Part shown: positions 52,283 through 60,624 of the stretch, piece by piece | Position numbering within the stretch: position 1 is the first letter of the stretch | Layout: every line of letters starts with the position of its first letter | Assembly (NCBI GenBank): GCA_021816895.1 | Contig: JAKAWW010000001.1 | Location: 429,067-493,066 of the forward strand | Length of the DNA stretch: 64,000 bases | From: Microcaldota archaeon | Lineage (GTDB): Archaea > Micrarchaeota > Micrarchaeia > Micrarchaeales > Micrarchaeaceae | Direction of reading: 5' to 3' | Notes under the pieces: model-generated | Seen by the model: the letters and a program-made list of their open reading frames with translations, nothing else | The model's database searches: none | What the model was told of the DNA's origin: nothing | Program-made: the position numbers and the translations under genes

Positions 52283-52606
52283 TCATGCGAGGTATACTGC
52301 TTCCCTAAAGTAGGGCGCATTAATGTTGCTTATTACAATGGTATTGCTAGTTATATAAATATTTATATTGTTTTCAATCGCGCATGCTTTAAGCGCGTTG
52401 ATCCAGTTCCCGTATTGGGTTGCATTAGAAGGCATTGTATCCTCTATTATTGCGTGGAATGCATTTATGCTTTGCATGTTGGCGTACGCGTTTTCTGCAT
52501 ATGCCATCGCGCTCAAGCCATTGAGCATTGCTGCTTCTTTTGCAAATAATGCAATAGTAGAAACGCATACAACAGCCAAAAGCATGCCGAAGAATCCCAT
52601 ATGCAT
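52283..52606 (-). CDS. Pilin-like protein with N-terminal membrane helix
   Basis: 107 residues: an N-terminal hydrophobic helix (GFFGMLLAVVCVSTIALFA) followed by a helical spine and a small outer domain with a NATQYG glycosylation-type site. The class III Q-x3-E peptidase site is not obvious. It is the last gene of the pilus cluster, 3 nt after the preceding pilin-like gene, and is followed by tRNA-His. A minor pilin or pilus accessory role is inferred from location. Confidence 0.7.
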   Translation of the reverse strand: MHMGFFGMLLAVVCVSTIALFAKEAAMLNGLSAMAYAENAYANMQSINAFHAIIEDTMPSNATQYGNWINALKACAIENNINIYITSNTIVISNINAPYFREAVYLA

Positions 52607-52609
52607 CAG

Positions 52610-52993
52610 CTAATCGCAAACATTTACGCATTCTGTTTTGTAATCTTGCTTGTCGATAAAGCATTCCCTGTAGTTGGTATTGCAGTTACTCTTATTTCCA
52701 TAATTGCCATCTACCGTGCCTGAAATGCTTATGTAACTTATCCCATAAATGCTTGAAAATCTCTCAAGTAGCCTGGTAATGCAGGTGCTATTTGAGCTCC
52801 ATATGCATCGTGATGCACTCCCATTGCTGTATGCCATCTCGATGAAGTCAAACGCGGCATTTGAATACTTCAACGCGCCTGAACTGCGCGTAGCCGTGTA
52901 GGCGATGCTTGAGCTCATTGACAAAAATATCGTTATCGCCATCGCGCTTACAAGCGCTTCCATAATGGCTGCCTGGGCTTTCAGTTGCATCAT
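52610..52993 (-). CDS. Cysteine-rich pilin-like protein
   Basis: 127 residues. The opening LKAQAAIMEALVSAMAITIFLS resembles a class III signal (Lys-Ala before Gln, then the hydrophobic helix), with the Glu one position later than usual. The outer part has seven Cys (CIWSSNSTC, then CNTNYRECFIDKQDYKTECVNVC) that probably form disulfide bridges, which is rare for archaeal pilins. It is tightly packed in the pilus operon (4 nt from the previous stop). Confidence 0.75.
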   Translation of the reverse strand: MMQLKAQAAIMEALVSAMAITIFLSMSSSIAYTATRSSGALKYSNAAFDFIEMAYSNGSASRCIWSSNSTCITRLLERFSSIYGISYISISGTVDGNYGNKSNCNTNYRECFIDKQDYKTECVNVCD

Positions 52994-52997
52994 GGCA

Positions 52998-54299
52998 TCA
53001 GCTTATGCTTATCGTGCTGCCTTCATAGTCGATGCTCTGCGGGCTTGCATTCCCTGCCAATGCGCTTATCGTATAATAGAGGTACGGGATCGGGGCGCAA
53101 TCCACAAAGTTGCCCGAAACACTGCAACCGCTTACCTTGGCTGCTGTGGCATTCGAAAGCTCTTCTGCATCGCTGTCCATCGAGCTTATGCTCTGAAGCA
53201 CGTACTGAAGCGAGCTTGACGATGTGCTTTCGCCGTTATAGTAATCAAGCATGCCTACCGTGCTGGTCATCGCCTGGTAGTACGGTTCGTACTGGCTTGA
53301 GTTGATCAGCGATTCTTGCCCTGTCTGGTTTTTTTCAAGCACGAAGTAGCTCTGGCCCAGGTCCTGCAGGGTGCCGCTCACGCTTGTGACTGTGGCGTTG
53401 CCGTATGGCACTCCATTACCATAAAGACGCGATTTGTTGGTGCTGCTTGACAGCGACGCGTTCAATTCTAGGCTGTCGAGCTTCACTGAAAGGGAAATAT
53501 TATAACTATAGCTCGCGTTTTGCGAAATGTGCGATATTGCAGAGCCGGTAGGCTCCTTGTAAAAGCAATAGGTCATGGTGTCAGACTGCGAGCCCTGCGC
53601 CCATGTGCAGTACCATGAGCCCACCCAGAGGTACCAGCTGGCAGAGCTGCCGCACTCCTGGCCCAATGAAAGTTCATTGCCCCAAAAGCTTACGTAGCTG
53701 CAATGGCTCCACGAGCCAATGGTGTAGATATCGCTTTTGCCTGTTACGCTATAATTAACGCTTTCGCTGTTCCTCTTTATGCTTGCAAACGCTTGCGTTG
53801 AGCTGTTTGAAGTTCCCTGGCCTGAAGTCGTAGCATACGCATAAGCGTATGCGCTCATCCTCTCAGTAGAGCCTGAGTCGCTTATTATCGCGGTAAGGTT
53901 GTACCTTATCGGACCGTCTTCCAAAGGCATGGCTTCAAACGATTCCAGTATGGTGCCGCTTCCAACATTCCTGTATATTGGTTGCGGCACATATGTATTT
54001 GTAGCGTTAAGCTCGAGCATCGCTACTGTGCTGCCCTCTGGCACATAGAGCACGGCCTGCACTGTGCTTTCTACCCCGACATAACTCCTGTTCTGGGCAA
54101 GCACCGCTAAATATGGCTTCTGGCTTGGCACAGAAAAAGAGGTGTTTGCCGAGCCTTCCTGCGCCAGCGAGTTGTCTATGCCTAGCAAGACCTCTTTTTG
54201 CCCATGCATAAAGCCGGAGTAAATGCTTAGCAGCACAGTGCTGAACGAAGCCACTGCGGCCAGCAGCAGAACAAACTCAAGAGTTGTCTGAGCTTTCAT
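52998..54299 (-). CDS. Very large class III pilin or pilus-tip adhesin
   Basis: 433 residues. The class III signal is clear: MKAQTTLEFVLLLAAVASF, cleaved between Ala and Gln with Glu at +5. The outer domain is Ser/Thr/Tyr/Asn-rich, with many NxS/T sites and a Cys/Trp patch (SWSHCSYVSFWGN, WYLWVGSWYCTW). Ordinary archaeal pilins are about 60-200 residues, so this may be a tip or adhesive subunit. ATG 54299 is supported by GGGTG upstream and by the position of the signal; it overlaps the previous gene by 23 nt. Confidence 0.83.
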   Translation of the reverse strand: MKAQTTLEFVLLLAAVASFSTVLLSIYSGFMHGQKEVLLGIDNSLAQEGSANTSFSVPSQKPYLAVLAQNRSYVGVESTVQAVLYVPEGSTVAMLELNATNTYVPQPIYRNVGSGTILESFEAMPLEDGPIRYNLTAIISDSGSTERMSAYAYAYATTSGQGTSNSSTQAFASIKRNSESVNYSVTGKSDIYTIGSWSHCSYVSFWGNELSLGQECGSSASWYLWVGSWYCTWAQGSQSDTMTYCFYKEPTGSAISHISQNASYSYNISLSVKLDSLELNASLSSSTNKSRLYGNGVPYGNATVTSVSGTLQDLGQSYFVLEKNQTGQESLINSSQYEPYYQAMTSTVGMLDYYNGESTSSSSLQYVLQSISSMDSDAEELSNATAAKVSGCSVSGNFVDCAPIPYLYYTISALAGNASPQSIDYEGSTISIS

Positions 54300-54603
54300 A
54301 GCAATACACCCCAAAAGCATGACCGTCTGATATTATTACTCTGTCGACCGAGCCTGTGCTCACATTTTGCGCGTAAATGCCGTATGCAATGCAGCCTGTA
54401 GCATTCTGCAGTGCTTCTATCACGGGCTCATTGTGCATGCTTGAATTATAGAATTGCTGCAAAGCATCGCTCTGTTTGAGCTCAGCTGCAAAATTGTTGA
54501 GCGTGTGAGAAATCGCGCCTGCGCTCTCTGCATAAGTAGCGTATAAAGCCTCAATTGCCAACATTGTTATGACAATGGCTGCAATCTCCTCTATGCCAAA
54601 CAT
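54277..54603 (-). CDS. Pilin-like protein
   Basis: 108 residues beginning MFGIEEIAAIVITMLAIEALYATYAESAG, an N-terminal hydrophobic helix with Glu near its start but no clear Lys/Arg-Ala-Gln site. The outer part contains several NxS/T sites and two Cys. Gene order, overlaps and topology put it among the minor pilins. Function is inferred from context only. Confidence 0.72.
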   Translation of the reverse strand: MFGIEEIAAIVITMLAIEALYATYAESAGAISHTLNNFAAELKQSDALQQFYNSSMHNEPVIEALQNATGCIAYGIYAQNVSTGSVDRVIISDGHAFGVYCYESSDNS

Positions 54604-54607
54604 ATTC

Positions 54608-54772
54608 TCACTGCATACCTTTCAGCCCTGAAACTACAGCATAAATCTCCGAAGCGTTAATGGTGTCTGTAGTATTGCTCGCCAAGGCGCTGATTGCCTG
54701 GTATACCATGCCTATGAAAAGCAATGAAATCAGAGCGGTAACAAGCATCGCCAATGAAATCTGCGCCTTCAA
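54608..54772 (-). CDS. Short class III pilin-like protein, 54 aa
   Basis: Starts at TTG with GGTGGTGAA directly before it; the TTG shares TTGA with the stop of the upstream pilin gene. The protein opens KAQISLAMLVTALISLLFIG, a class III-type leader with Lys-Ala-Gln and a hydrophobic helix, although the +5 Glu is replaced by Ala. It has only about 25 residues after the helix. A longer frame upstream runs antiparallel to no signal and overlaps the neighbouring pilin, so it is discounted. Probably a minor pilin. Confidence 0.7.
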   Translation of the reverse strand: MKAQISLAMLVTALISLLFIGMVYQAISALASNTTDTINASEIYAVVSGLKGMQ

Positions 54773-55143
54773 TTCACCACCCTCAGTGCTATTGTTCCGT
54801 TTTGCGCATGATCGAGCTCCAAGGTGCCTATATGGCCAGCATAGCCGCATAGGTTTGACAGAATGGCCATGTTGGCAACAAAGCCGTACGTGACCCCTTT
54901 GTATGTTATCCCATTCTGGTTTATTGTGGCGTTGCACAGCTCTTCAGGCATGTATGCAGAAAACGTGCTTTCCGAAAAGGCGGAATTCGCATTTATCTCT
55001 GCTACAAGGGCGCTCATGTAACCTGATGTGCTGCTGGTATCGATTCTTGCCATGAAAGGTCCAGCTGCGGCAAGCACTATCAATAGCGATGCGATGCCTG
55101 CAGCGGTGTAGACCATGAACTCCAGCGAAATCTGCGCCCTCAT
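54769..55143 (-). CDS. Class III pilin
   Basis: 124 residues with a clear signal, MRAQISLEFMVYTAAGIASLL: Arg-Ala, cleavage, Gln+1 and Glu+5, then the assembly helix. The outer domain has two Cys (MPEELCNATINQ, LSNLCGYAGH). Its ATG overlaps the stop of the preceding pilin (ATGA). A signal of this type predicts processing by the EppA-type peptidase, which is not encoded in this window. Confidence 0.85.
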   Translation of the reverse strand: MRAQISLEFMVYTAAGIASLLIVLAAAGPFMARIDTSSTSGYMSALVAEINANSAFSESTFSAYMPEELCNATINQNGITYKGVTYGFVANMAILSNLCGYAGHIGTLELDHAQNGTIALRVVN

Positions 55144-55379
55144 TTCAACCCTGCTGTCATGTTTGAAAGCTGATTCGCTATCTGTGACGATACGCTCTGG
55201 CTCGAGTTGCCGAAAAACGCATGGAGCGCAGTCCCCTTCAGCTGCGTTATCATAGCTAGTGCTATCACTATTATGATGCTCACTGCAGATAGCATCATTA
55301 TGTACTCCAATGAACTCTGTGCCTTTTTGGCTTTGAGCAAAGCCGATATTGCTTCCATCTGACTCTTGTACATGCTCAT
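55140..55379 (-). CDS. Class III pilin, probable main subunit
   Basis: 79 residues with a longer leader than its neighbours: 20 residues ending AKKA, then QSSLEYIMMLSAVSIIIVIALAM (Gln+1, Glu+5). The mature part would be about 60 residues, the size of typical small archaeal structural pilins. GGTGGTGAG stands directly before the ATG. It lies between the membrane platform gene and the other pilins, so it may be the first and most expressed pilin. Confidence 0.83.
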   Translation of the reverse strand: MSMYKSQMEAISALLKAKKAQSSLEYIMMLSAVSIIIVIALAMITQLKGTALHAFFGNSSQSVSSQIANQLSNMTAGLK

Positions 55380-55380
55380 C

Positions 55381-56163
55381 TCACCACCTTATACCGTTGA
55401 GCGCAAAGAGGTAGCTTGCCTTAAAAAGGAAGATTCCTACAGCCATATTTGCGAGAATGCTGCTCGCAGAAAACTTGTCAAACTGCTTGTGGAAGTTGTT
55501 GTATATACTTATCTCCGCTATGTAGAAAATCACCATAAATGCATAGGCTGCATAGCCCATTGCCGCATGGCTGCCTGTGCCTGCAGAGAAGCCCATTATG
55601 TAATAGGAAATGCCCGCAAATATGGGGAAAAAGACCACAGAGCCCATGCCCACTATGGCCATCGCGTTTGCAGTGCCGCCCAGCGACCGCACCTGAATGT
55701 CATGGGAGCTCGATATCCTCTTATAAAGTTCACGCATGGGTCCAATGATGTCTGTGCCCGTGTCAAGCGATTCTGCAATAGCAAGAAACACCTCCCTGCA
55801 GAGCGCTGAGCTGCATGAGCCCGCCCACGCGAATGCCATCTTTGCGTTCCCTGAAAGCCTGTAAGTGTCAATCGATTCAATGGCCTTCTTGTAGAATCCA
55901 AATCCCTGGTCTAGCGAATCCTTTATTATGCTCAGCGTGCTTCTGCCCTTGGAATAATTCGCCAGAAGGTTTCCGACAAAAACGCTGAGGTCACCAAGCT
56001 CGGGCGCCTTTTGGCGCTTTGATGCCCGTGAATTCAGCACCACCGCCAGCGCCATAGGAGCAACTGCAACCAGTGGCATGCCCGCGACTGCGATTGCAAT
56101 CGCTAACACCGAGCTTGATATGCTTATTGTTGCAGCCTTGCTAGAAGTAATCATAGATCTCAT
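55381..56163 (-). CDS. TadC-like pilus assembly membrane protein 2
   Basis: 260 residues of type II secretion F-like (T2SSF) type: N-terminal membrane helices, a cytoplasmic helical domain with FVGNLLANYSKGRSTLSIIKDSL and CREVFLAIAESLDTGTDIIGPM, then two or three C-terminal membrane helices. With the gene before it, it makes up the inner-membrane platform, split over two proteins as in the Epd pilus and bacterial TadB/TadC. The start could also be ATG 56154. Confidence 0.85.
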   Translation of the reverse strand: MRSMITSSKAATISISSSVLAIAIAVAGMPLVAVAPMALAVVLNSRASKRQKAPELGDLSVFVGNLLANYSKGRSTLSIIKDSLDQGFGFYKKAIESIDTYRLSGNAKMAFAWAGSCSSALCREVFLAIAESLDTGTDIIGPMRELYKRISSSHDIQVRSLGGTANAMAIVGMGSVVFFPIFAGISYYIMGFSAGTGSHAAMGYAAYAFMVIFYIAEISIYNNFHKQFDKFSASSILANMAVGIFLFKASYLFALNGIRW

Positions 56164-56845
56164 CTATGCGCGCCTTGATCACGCTGTATGCAAGGGGCAA
56201 AGGCACCGTTATCAGCAGCATGAAGACCAGCGACTGGGCTTTTGACGGCTCTAATATGGAATAGCCAACAAAAGAGAACATGGCAAATGAAGGCAGCACA
56301 GAGCTGACTATCATGCTCAGGGTTAGGTATTTTTGCAGCGCGCCGCCCCTCTTCGAAGCTTCATATGAATGCTCGTTGTGCAGCCTTCTTGAAAACGACC
56401 TGATTGAATCTATCGCCGAGCTACTGGTTGCACAGGTGTCTGACAGGTTGTCCAATGCGGCTTTCAGCGCTCCCTTGCTTCTTATTGCTTTTAGCGCCTC
56501 GGGAAGCTTCTGCCCTAAGTTCAGCCTGGCCCAAAGCTCTTTCAATATTCTCCCCTGCGCTTCCCCGCCAAATGTCGCTGAATAGCTTTTAATGCTTGCT
56601 AGCAGGGATTTCTTCCCGTACCTCATGTTCATGTAGACAAGCTCAAATGCAGATGCAAGATTGCCTCGTTCCTTCTCTTCTGCAGCCCTTGCCATTGCCC
56701 TTGATTCCGTAATGGTCGCAACTGTAGTGGAAGACAGCACTATTGCGCTTGCGAATAGCAGCGGGGCCTCTCCAAATGCTAGGAATGAAGCCGCCAACAC
56801 CGGCGCTGTTATAACCAAGTGCTTTGCTAGTAAGCCCATCATCAA
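56141..56845 (-). CDS. TadC-like pilus assembly membrane protein 1
   Basis: 234-residue T2SSF-type membrane protein, the first half of the split platform. Membrane helices flank a helical cytoplasmic domain with NLASAFELVYMNMRYGKKSLL and LKELWARLNLGQKLPEALKAI, the domain's usual motif pattern. Its ATG overlaps the stop of the ATPase gene, and its end overlaps the next gene by about 20 nt, so the three are translated as a unit. It would hold the ATPase at the membrane and extract pilins. Confidence 0.85.
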   Translation of the reverse strand: MMMGLLAKHLVITAPVLAASFLAFGEAPLLFASAIVLSSTTVATITESRAMARAAEEKERGNLASAFELVYMNMRYGKKSLLASIKSYSATFGGEAQGRILKELWARLNLGQKLPEALKAIRSKGALKAALDNLSDTCATSSSAIDSIRSFSRRLHNEHSYEASKRGGALQKYLTLSMIVSSVLPSFAMFSFVGYSILEPSKAQSLVFMLLITVPLPLAYSVIKARIDEIYDYF

Positions 56846-58326
56846 GCTACGCCGTACTTCTCTATATAGGCGTATGCGTCGCTATCGCTATGGAGCATCG
56901 CCTCTAGGAAAGTTGCGCGGCTTTTAAGCTCCTTTACAGCGCTGCTGGCCTTCAGCATATGAAGGCCGGCATATCTCTCTATTACCTTAGACCCACCCAA
57001 TGCGTTATTCACCAAAGAACCGCCATGTGCAAGCTCTACAATGTCATAAAGCTCTCCTTTTTCAGCGCTTATTTCGTTCCTGCTCAGCCATCTATATTCA
57101 TCTATGCTGTCTATTACCCTTGTATTGGAGGAGTTTTGGCGCATGAATATCGAAATGTCAAGCATGGAAAGCAGGGAGTCATCAATCGCCATTGGCTTTG
57201 ACCTAAGCCTTGAGATTATGTACGCGCCGTTTCCGCTGCTGTGCATTGTAGTCATGAAAGGCACGCCGAAGTTAGATCCTGCCAGCACTTCTGCAGCTTC
57301 GCTTCCCCTTATTTCACCTATGACGATCCTGTCGGGCCTGAGGTGCAAGGCGTTAACGATCTGGTCGCGTGTCGTTACCGGGCCCTTTTGAGAGCCCTGC
57401 AGCTGCACCACATTCATGAAGTTCCCGAAATAGCTTATCTCATTCATGTCCTCCTCTATTGTTATGATGCGCTCATGCTTCGGAACGAATGCGTTAAGCG
57501 CGGCAAGCATCGTGGTTTTTCCTGATGACGGAGCGCCAGAAACGACAATGTTACACCTTGCGTCTATTGCCAGCCAGAGGTAGGCAAAAACCTCTGGCGT
57601 GGCTGTCTTGAGCGCCATGAGCCTTTTTGCATCGAGGCTCTTCCTGCCACCTATTCTTATTGATGCCGCTGCTCCTGAAAGCGCATACGGCTTCAGCTGT
57701 GCGTGTATCCTTGAGCCCCTGCTTATCTCCGCATCTATTACTGGATTGCTATTGTTTATCTCCCTTTCAGTGAAGCTTATGAGCTTGTTTATGACGAACA
57801 GGAAGTCAGACTCAGACGCAAAGCGCATGTTGGTATCGCAATAGCCATACCTTGTGTGGTAAATACCGATATTGCCAGTCGGCGAGTTTATCACAATCTC
57901 CTCTATGTTGGAGCCGTCATCGAGCAGTATACTTATCGGGCCATAGCCCACGACGTCGTTCGCCACCAAGTAAGCAAGAAGGTCCTTCGGGGCACTTGTA
58001 TTCATGCCCATCAATGCGCCTTTTGCGATTTGGATTGCAAGCGCCATCCTGTCGCTTGCTCTGACGCTTGCGCCACCGCCCAGAAGCGCGTTTATGACTG
58101 TTGCCTTCGAATGTGCCATTGCAACTTCGTCTTCGCCGCTTAGCTCAGGGCAGAAGAGCGCGTAGAGCATCCTGCTGCCACTTTTGCCTATTGTAGTATT
58201 GTTGTGCTCGTTTTTCCCCAATACTGTATCAGGGAACTCCTTCTCTATAATAAAAGAGAGGCTTGCAGTCACATTGCCTTCGCCTTTCTGCTGCTTCGGC
58301 ACTATCCTGCGCATTATTCCAAGCAT
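56842..58326 (-). CDS. Type IV pilus/Tad assembly ATPase
   Basis: 494-residue secretion ATPase of the TadA/VirB11/FlaI group. Walker A is SGAPSSGKTTM near residue 269, the Asp box ITIEEDMNEI follows, and Walker B is PDRIVIGEIRGSE with the His box TTMHSSGNG. The N-terminal ~200 residues form the usual N domains. The start ATG 58326 is chosen because two TATA-like boxes (58350-58364, 58368-58380) lie just upstream; the longer frame crosses them. It heads the pilus operon. Confidence 0.92.
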   Translation of the reverse strand: MLGIMRRIVPKQQKGEGNVTASLSFIIEKEFPDTVLGKNEHNNTTIGKSGSRMLYALFCPELSGEDEVAMAHSKATVINALLGGGASVRASDRMALAIQIAKGALMGMNTSAPKDLLAYLVANDVVGYGPISILLDDGSNIEEIVINSPTGNIGIYHTRYGYCDTNMRFASESDFLFVINKLISFTEREINNSNPVIDAEISRGSRIHAQLKPYALSGAAASIRIGGRKSLDAKRLMALKTATPEVFAYLWLAIDARCNIVVSGAPSSGKTTMLAALNAFVPKHERIITIEEDMNEISYFGNFMNVVQLQGSQKGPVTTRDQIVNALHLRPDRIVIGEIRGSEAAEVLAGSNFGVPFMTTMHSSGNGAYIISRLRSKPMAIDDSLLSMLDISIFMRQNSSNTRVIDSIDEYRWLSRNEISAEKGELYDIVELAHGGSLVNNALGGSKVIERYAGLHMLKASSAVKELKSRATFLEAMLHSDSDAYAYIEKYGVA

Positions 58327-58349
58327 AAAATCATTTACTATATTACTAC

Positions 58350-58476
58350 TTATTTTATATAAGTAAAGGTTTATATACTTTTGTATAAGATATGTCAGCA
58401 TGCTGCGCTGCATATTCGCAAATATTGGGTTGTATCAAGGTTACCCAATGTTGCCTACAGGAAACATTTATAAATC
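58350..58476. promoter_or_regulatory. Divergent promoters of pilus operon and wHTH regulator
   Basis: On the minus strand AAGTATATAAACC (58368-58380) and ACTTATATAAAATAA (58350-58364) are TATA boxes in front of the pilus ATPase. On the plus strand TTTATAAAT (58467-58475) lies 26 nt before the regulator ATG at 58497, giving a leaderless mRNA. The shared region makes control of the pili by this regulator plausible. No clear operator repeat was found. Confidence 0.6.
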
Positions 58477-58496
58477 TTAGTTCACAAGCATAAACT

Positions 58497-58823
58497 ATGC
58501 CAAAGCCAGACAAGGAGAATGACGAGATATGGGCGCTGAGGAAGGTAATAAGCAGGCCCAATTACGCTGTGCTAAAGCTTCTGCTTGAGAAATCACCTAG
58601 GACCACAAAGGAGCTGTACGCCACGTTGGAGAAGACATTTACCAGAAAGACACTCATTATAACGTTAAGGAACCTATCGATGGACCTCAATGCCATACAG
58701 CCTACCCACATACGCACCGAAAAGGGCTACGGTCTCGGCTACAAGCTCAACCCCAAGATAAAGGAAATAATAAAGAGCGTGCAAAAATACGCAAAAGTCA
58801 TTGACAGCATAAAGGAGGTTTAA
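58497..58823 (+). CDS. Winged-helix DNA-binding protein, possible pilus regulator
   Basis: 108 residues. The helix-turn-helix is ALRKVISRPNYAVLKLLLEKSPRTTKELYATLE, followed by a recognition helix (KTLIITLRNLSMDL) and a wing (TEKGYGLGYKLN), then a C-terminal helix. The family is not certain; it resembles archaeal ArsR/PadR-type small regulators. It diverges from the pilus operon, sharing a 170-nt promoter region, and converges with the DNA ligase gene. Confidence 0.75.
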   Translation: MPKPDKENDEIWALRKVISRPNYAVLKLLLEKSPRTTKELYATLEKTFTRKTLIITLRNLSMDLNAIQPTHIRTEKGYGLGYKLNPKIKEIIKSVQKYAKVIDSIKEV

Positions 58824-58835
58824 GCAGGGCGCAAC

Positions 58836-60611
58836 TCAGCTGTCATCTATTCTTACCTTTTTCTGCTGCTTGAACATCTCTATTACTTCACGGGTTGTTG
58901 TCGCATCTTCCGGGCTCTTATCCTTTCTTATTGCTTCATCACCCACAAGCCTGGGGAACCTCAGCGCATAGCCTGCTTCAGTGCCGTCTGGAAGCTTTTC
59001 CATGCCGCATGTATGCGTGGGCGACTTGGTTATCTCGTCGGCCTTCACCACTACCACATATTTTGGCGTTACCCAAAAGTCTGGCGTTATTATAGAATCA
59101 ACCCTTGCAGGCTTCGACTTGATCTTTATCCGGTCAAGCGTTTGCTTCAGCTCTGCCATCTGCGCTTCGGTGAATCCTGTGCCAAGCTTCGTTATCGTCT
59201 CGAACATATCCCTCTTGTCGTTGTACGTAGCGCACAGCAGCCCCCCGAACTCGAATTCTGCACGGCTTCCCCTGCCAAGGAAGTAGCCCACTACTACAAG
59301 GTCTAGCGTATCTGTGAGCTCTCCCTTATAGCTGCGCTTCATCTTTATCCACGAGAATTTTCTTGCTCCTGCAATATACCTTGAATTGAGGTCCTTTGCC
59401 ACGATGCCCTCAAGCCCGTTCTCTATCGATTTTTCGAAGAATCCCTCCATCTCCTTCGGCGAGCTTGTTATAATCCTTGTAGTAGGCCTTATCGTGGAGC
59501 TTTTCTCAAGCACGTGCTCTAGCAGCTCGCGCCTTTTCTCATAGGGTTCGTTCAGGTAGTCCTTGCCTTCATAGTACATCACGTCAAATGCGAAGAGGTG
59601 GAGCGGCAGCTCTTCGGCCTTCTTCTCTATGTCGTGCTTGCGCTTCCTCTGTATGGTTTCTTGGAACGGGAAGAGTTCCCCTGTAACCTCGTTATATGCT
59701 ATTGCTTCTCCCTCGAAAATGATGCGCTTTGCGGGTATCTCTCTCTTCACCGCTTCAAGTATGTCCGGAAACATGCCTGTCGTGTTTTCCAGCCTTCGCG
59801 AGTAAAGCTGTATGCGGTCGCCGTCCTTGTGCACCTGCAGCCTGAATCCGTCGTATTTCTGCTCTACCGCGGCTCTGCCTCCCATCTTCTCAAGTATCTC
59901 ATTAGCGGTAGGCAGCCTCTCAGCGAGCGCAGGCCTGACAGGCTTGAAGAGTGTAACCTTGAAGCCTATTATGGCTTCTTTGCCCTCCTTTGCAAGCGTT
60001 ACTCCTACATAGCTTAGGTCGCTGCAAAGGTTATATGCGCGCTCAAGCTCGCCTTTGAACGCTCTTGAGCCTGTATATGCGAGTGAAAGCGCTTCTAGTA
60101 TTGTGGCATCGCCTACCCCCATCCTGAGCTCTCCGAGAGGGTAGCGCGCCAGGTACTTGACTTCGTCTGGAGCTGAATTTGCGAACATGTCTGCTAGCAG
60201 CTTTATCTTGTGCGCCTTGCTGCCTTCGCCGCCTGTTCTCGCTATCTCAATCATCTTGTTGTATACCTCTTCCACTGTATAGCGCGAATTCCTGAGGCTC
60301 TTCAGTTTTGTCGAGGCCTTCAGATCTTTTGCAACAATGCCTAGGTCGCCGCTCTTCTTGTATGCTTTTTCTACTTCGTCTTTGGTATAACTAGTCGCTA
60401 TCGCTATAGCTTCTTCGACAAGCTTGTCCGCCACCCCAAACTCAATCCCCTCAAAAGGCGGAGCAAGAACTCCCTGCGTTATATATATAATATACCCTAT
60501 CTCTTCATGGCCTGCTTTCTTGAATGTTTCTGTAAGTATGTCTATCATCTTCAGCCTTGAAGACACCTCTTCAAGCCTGTCGTAATATTTAGCAAGCTCG
60601 CCAAACAGCAT
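58836..60611 (-). CDS. lig: ATP-dependent DNA ligase
   Basis: Archaeal replicative/repair ligase (591 residues). The nucleotidyltransferase Lys is in EQKYDGFR near residue 254, with motif III-like AFDVMYYEG, motif IV EGIVAKDLNSRY and motif V SWIKMKR following. The N-terminal DNA-binding domain includes GELRMGVGDATILEA, and the C-terminal OB fold ends near DKSPEDATT. ATG 60611 follows GGATGG; a TTG four codons upstream lies at the stop of the preceding gene. The length is typical. Confidence 0.97.
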   Translation of the reverse strand: MLFGELAKYYDRLEEVSSRLKMIDILTETFKKAGHEEIGYIIYITQGVLAPPFEGIEFGVADKLVEEAIAIATSYTKDEVEKAYKKSGDLGIVAKDLKASTKLKSLRNSRYTVEEVYNKMIEIARTGGEGSKAHKIKLLADMFANSAPDEVKYLARYPLGELRMGVGDATILEALSLAYTGSRAFKGELERAYNLCSDLSYVGVTLAKEGKEAIIGFKVTLFKPVRPALAERLPTANEILEKMGGRAAVEQKYDGFRLQVHKDGDRIQLYSRRLENTTGMFPDILEAVKREIPAKRIIFEGEAIAYNEVTGELFPFQETIQRKRKHDIEKKAEELPLHLFAFDVMYYEGKDYLNEPYEKRRELLEHVLEKSSTIRPTTRIITSSPKEMEGFFEKSIENGLEGIVAKDLNSRYIAGARKFSWIKMKRSYKGELTDTLDLVVVGYFLGRGSRAEFEFGGLLCATYNDKRDMFETITKLGTGFTEAQMAELKQTLDRIKIKSKPARVDSIITPDFWVTPKYVVVVKADEITKSPTHTCGMEKLPDGTEAGYALRFPRLVGDEAIRKDKSPEDATTTREVIEMFKQQKKVRIDDS

Positions 60612-60624
60612 TAAACCATCCAAT

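Noticed and set aside
52089..52286. Minus-strand ORF of 65 aa covering tRNA-His
   Set aside because: Most of it is tRNA-His sequence on the same strand; no promoter or binding site.
52610..55379. Pilin gene array considered as an expanded repeat or phase-variable cassette
   Set aside because: The genes share only the leader pattern; no repeated DNA, inverted repeats or recombinase were seen.
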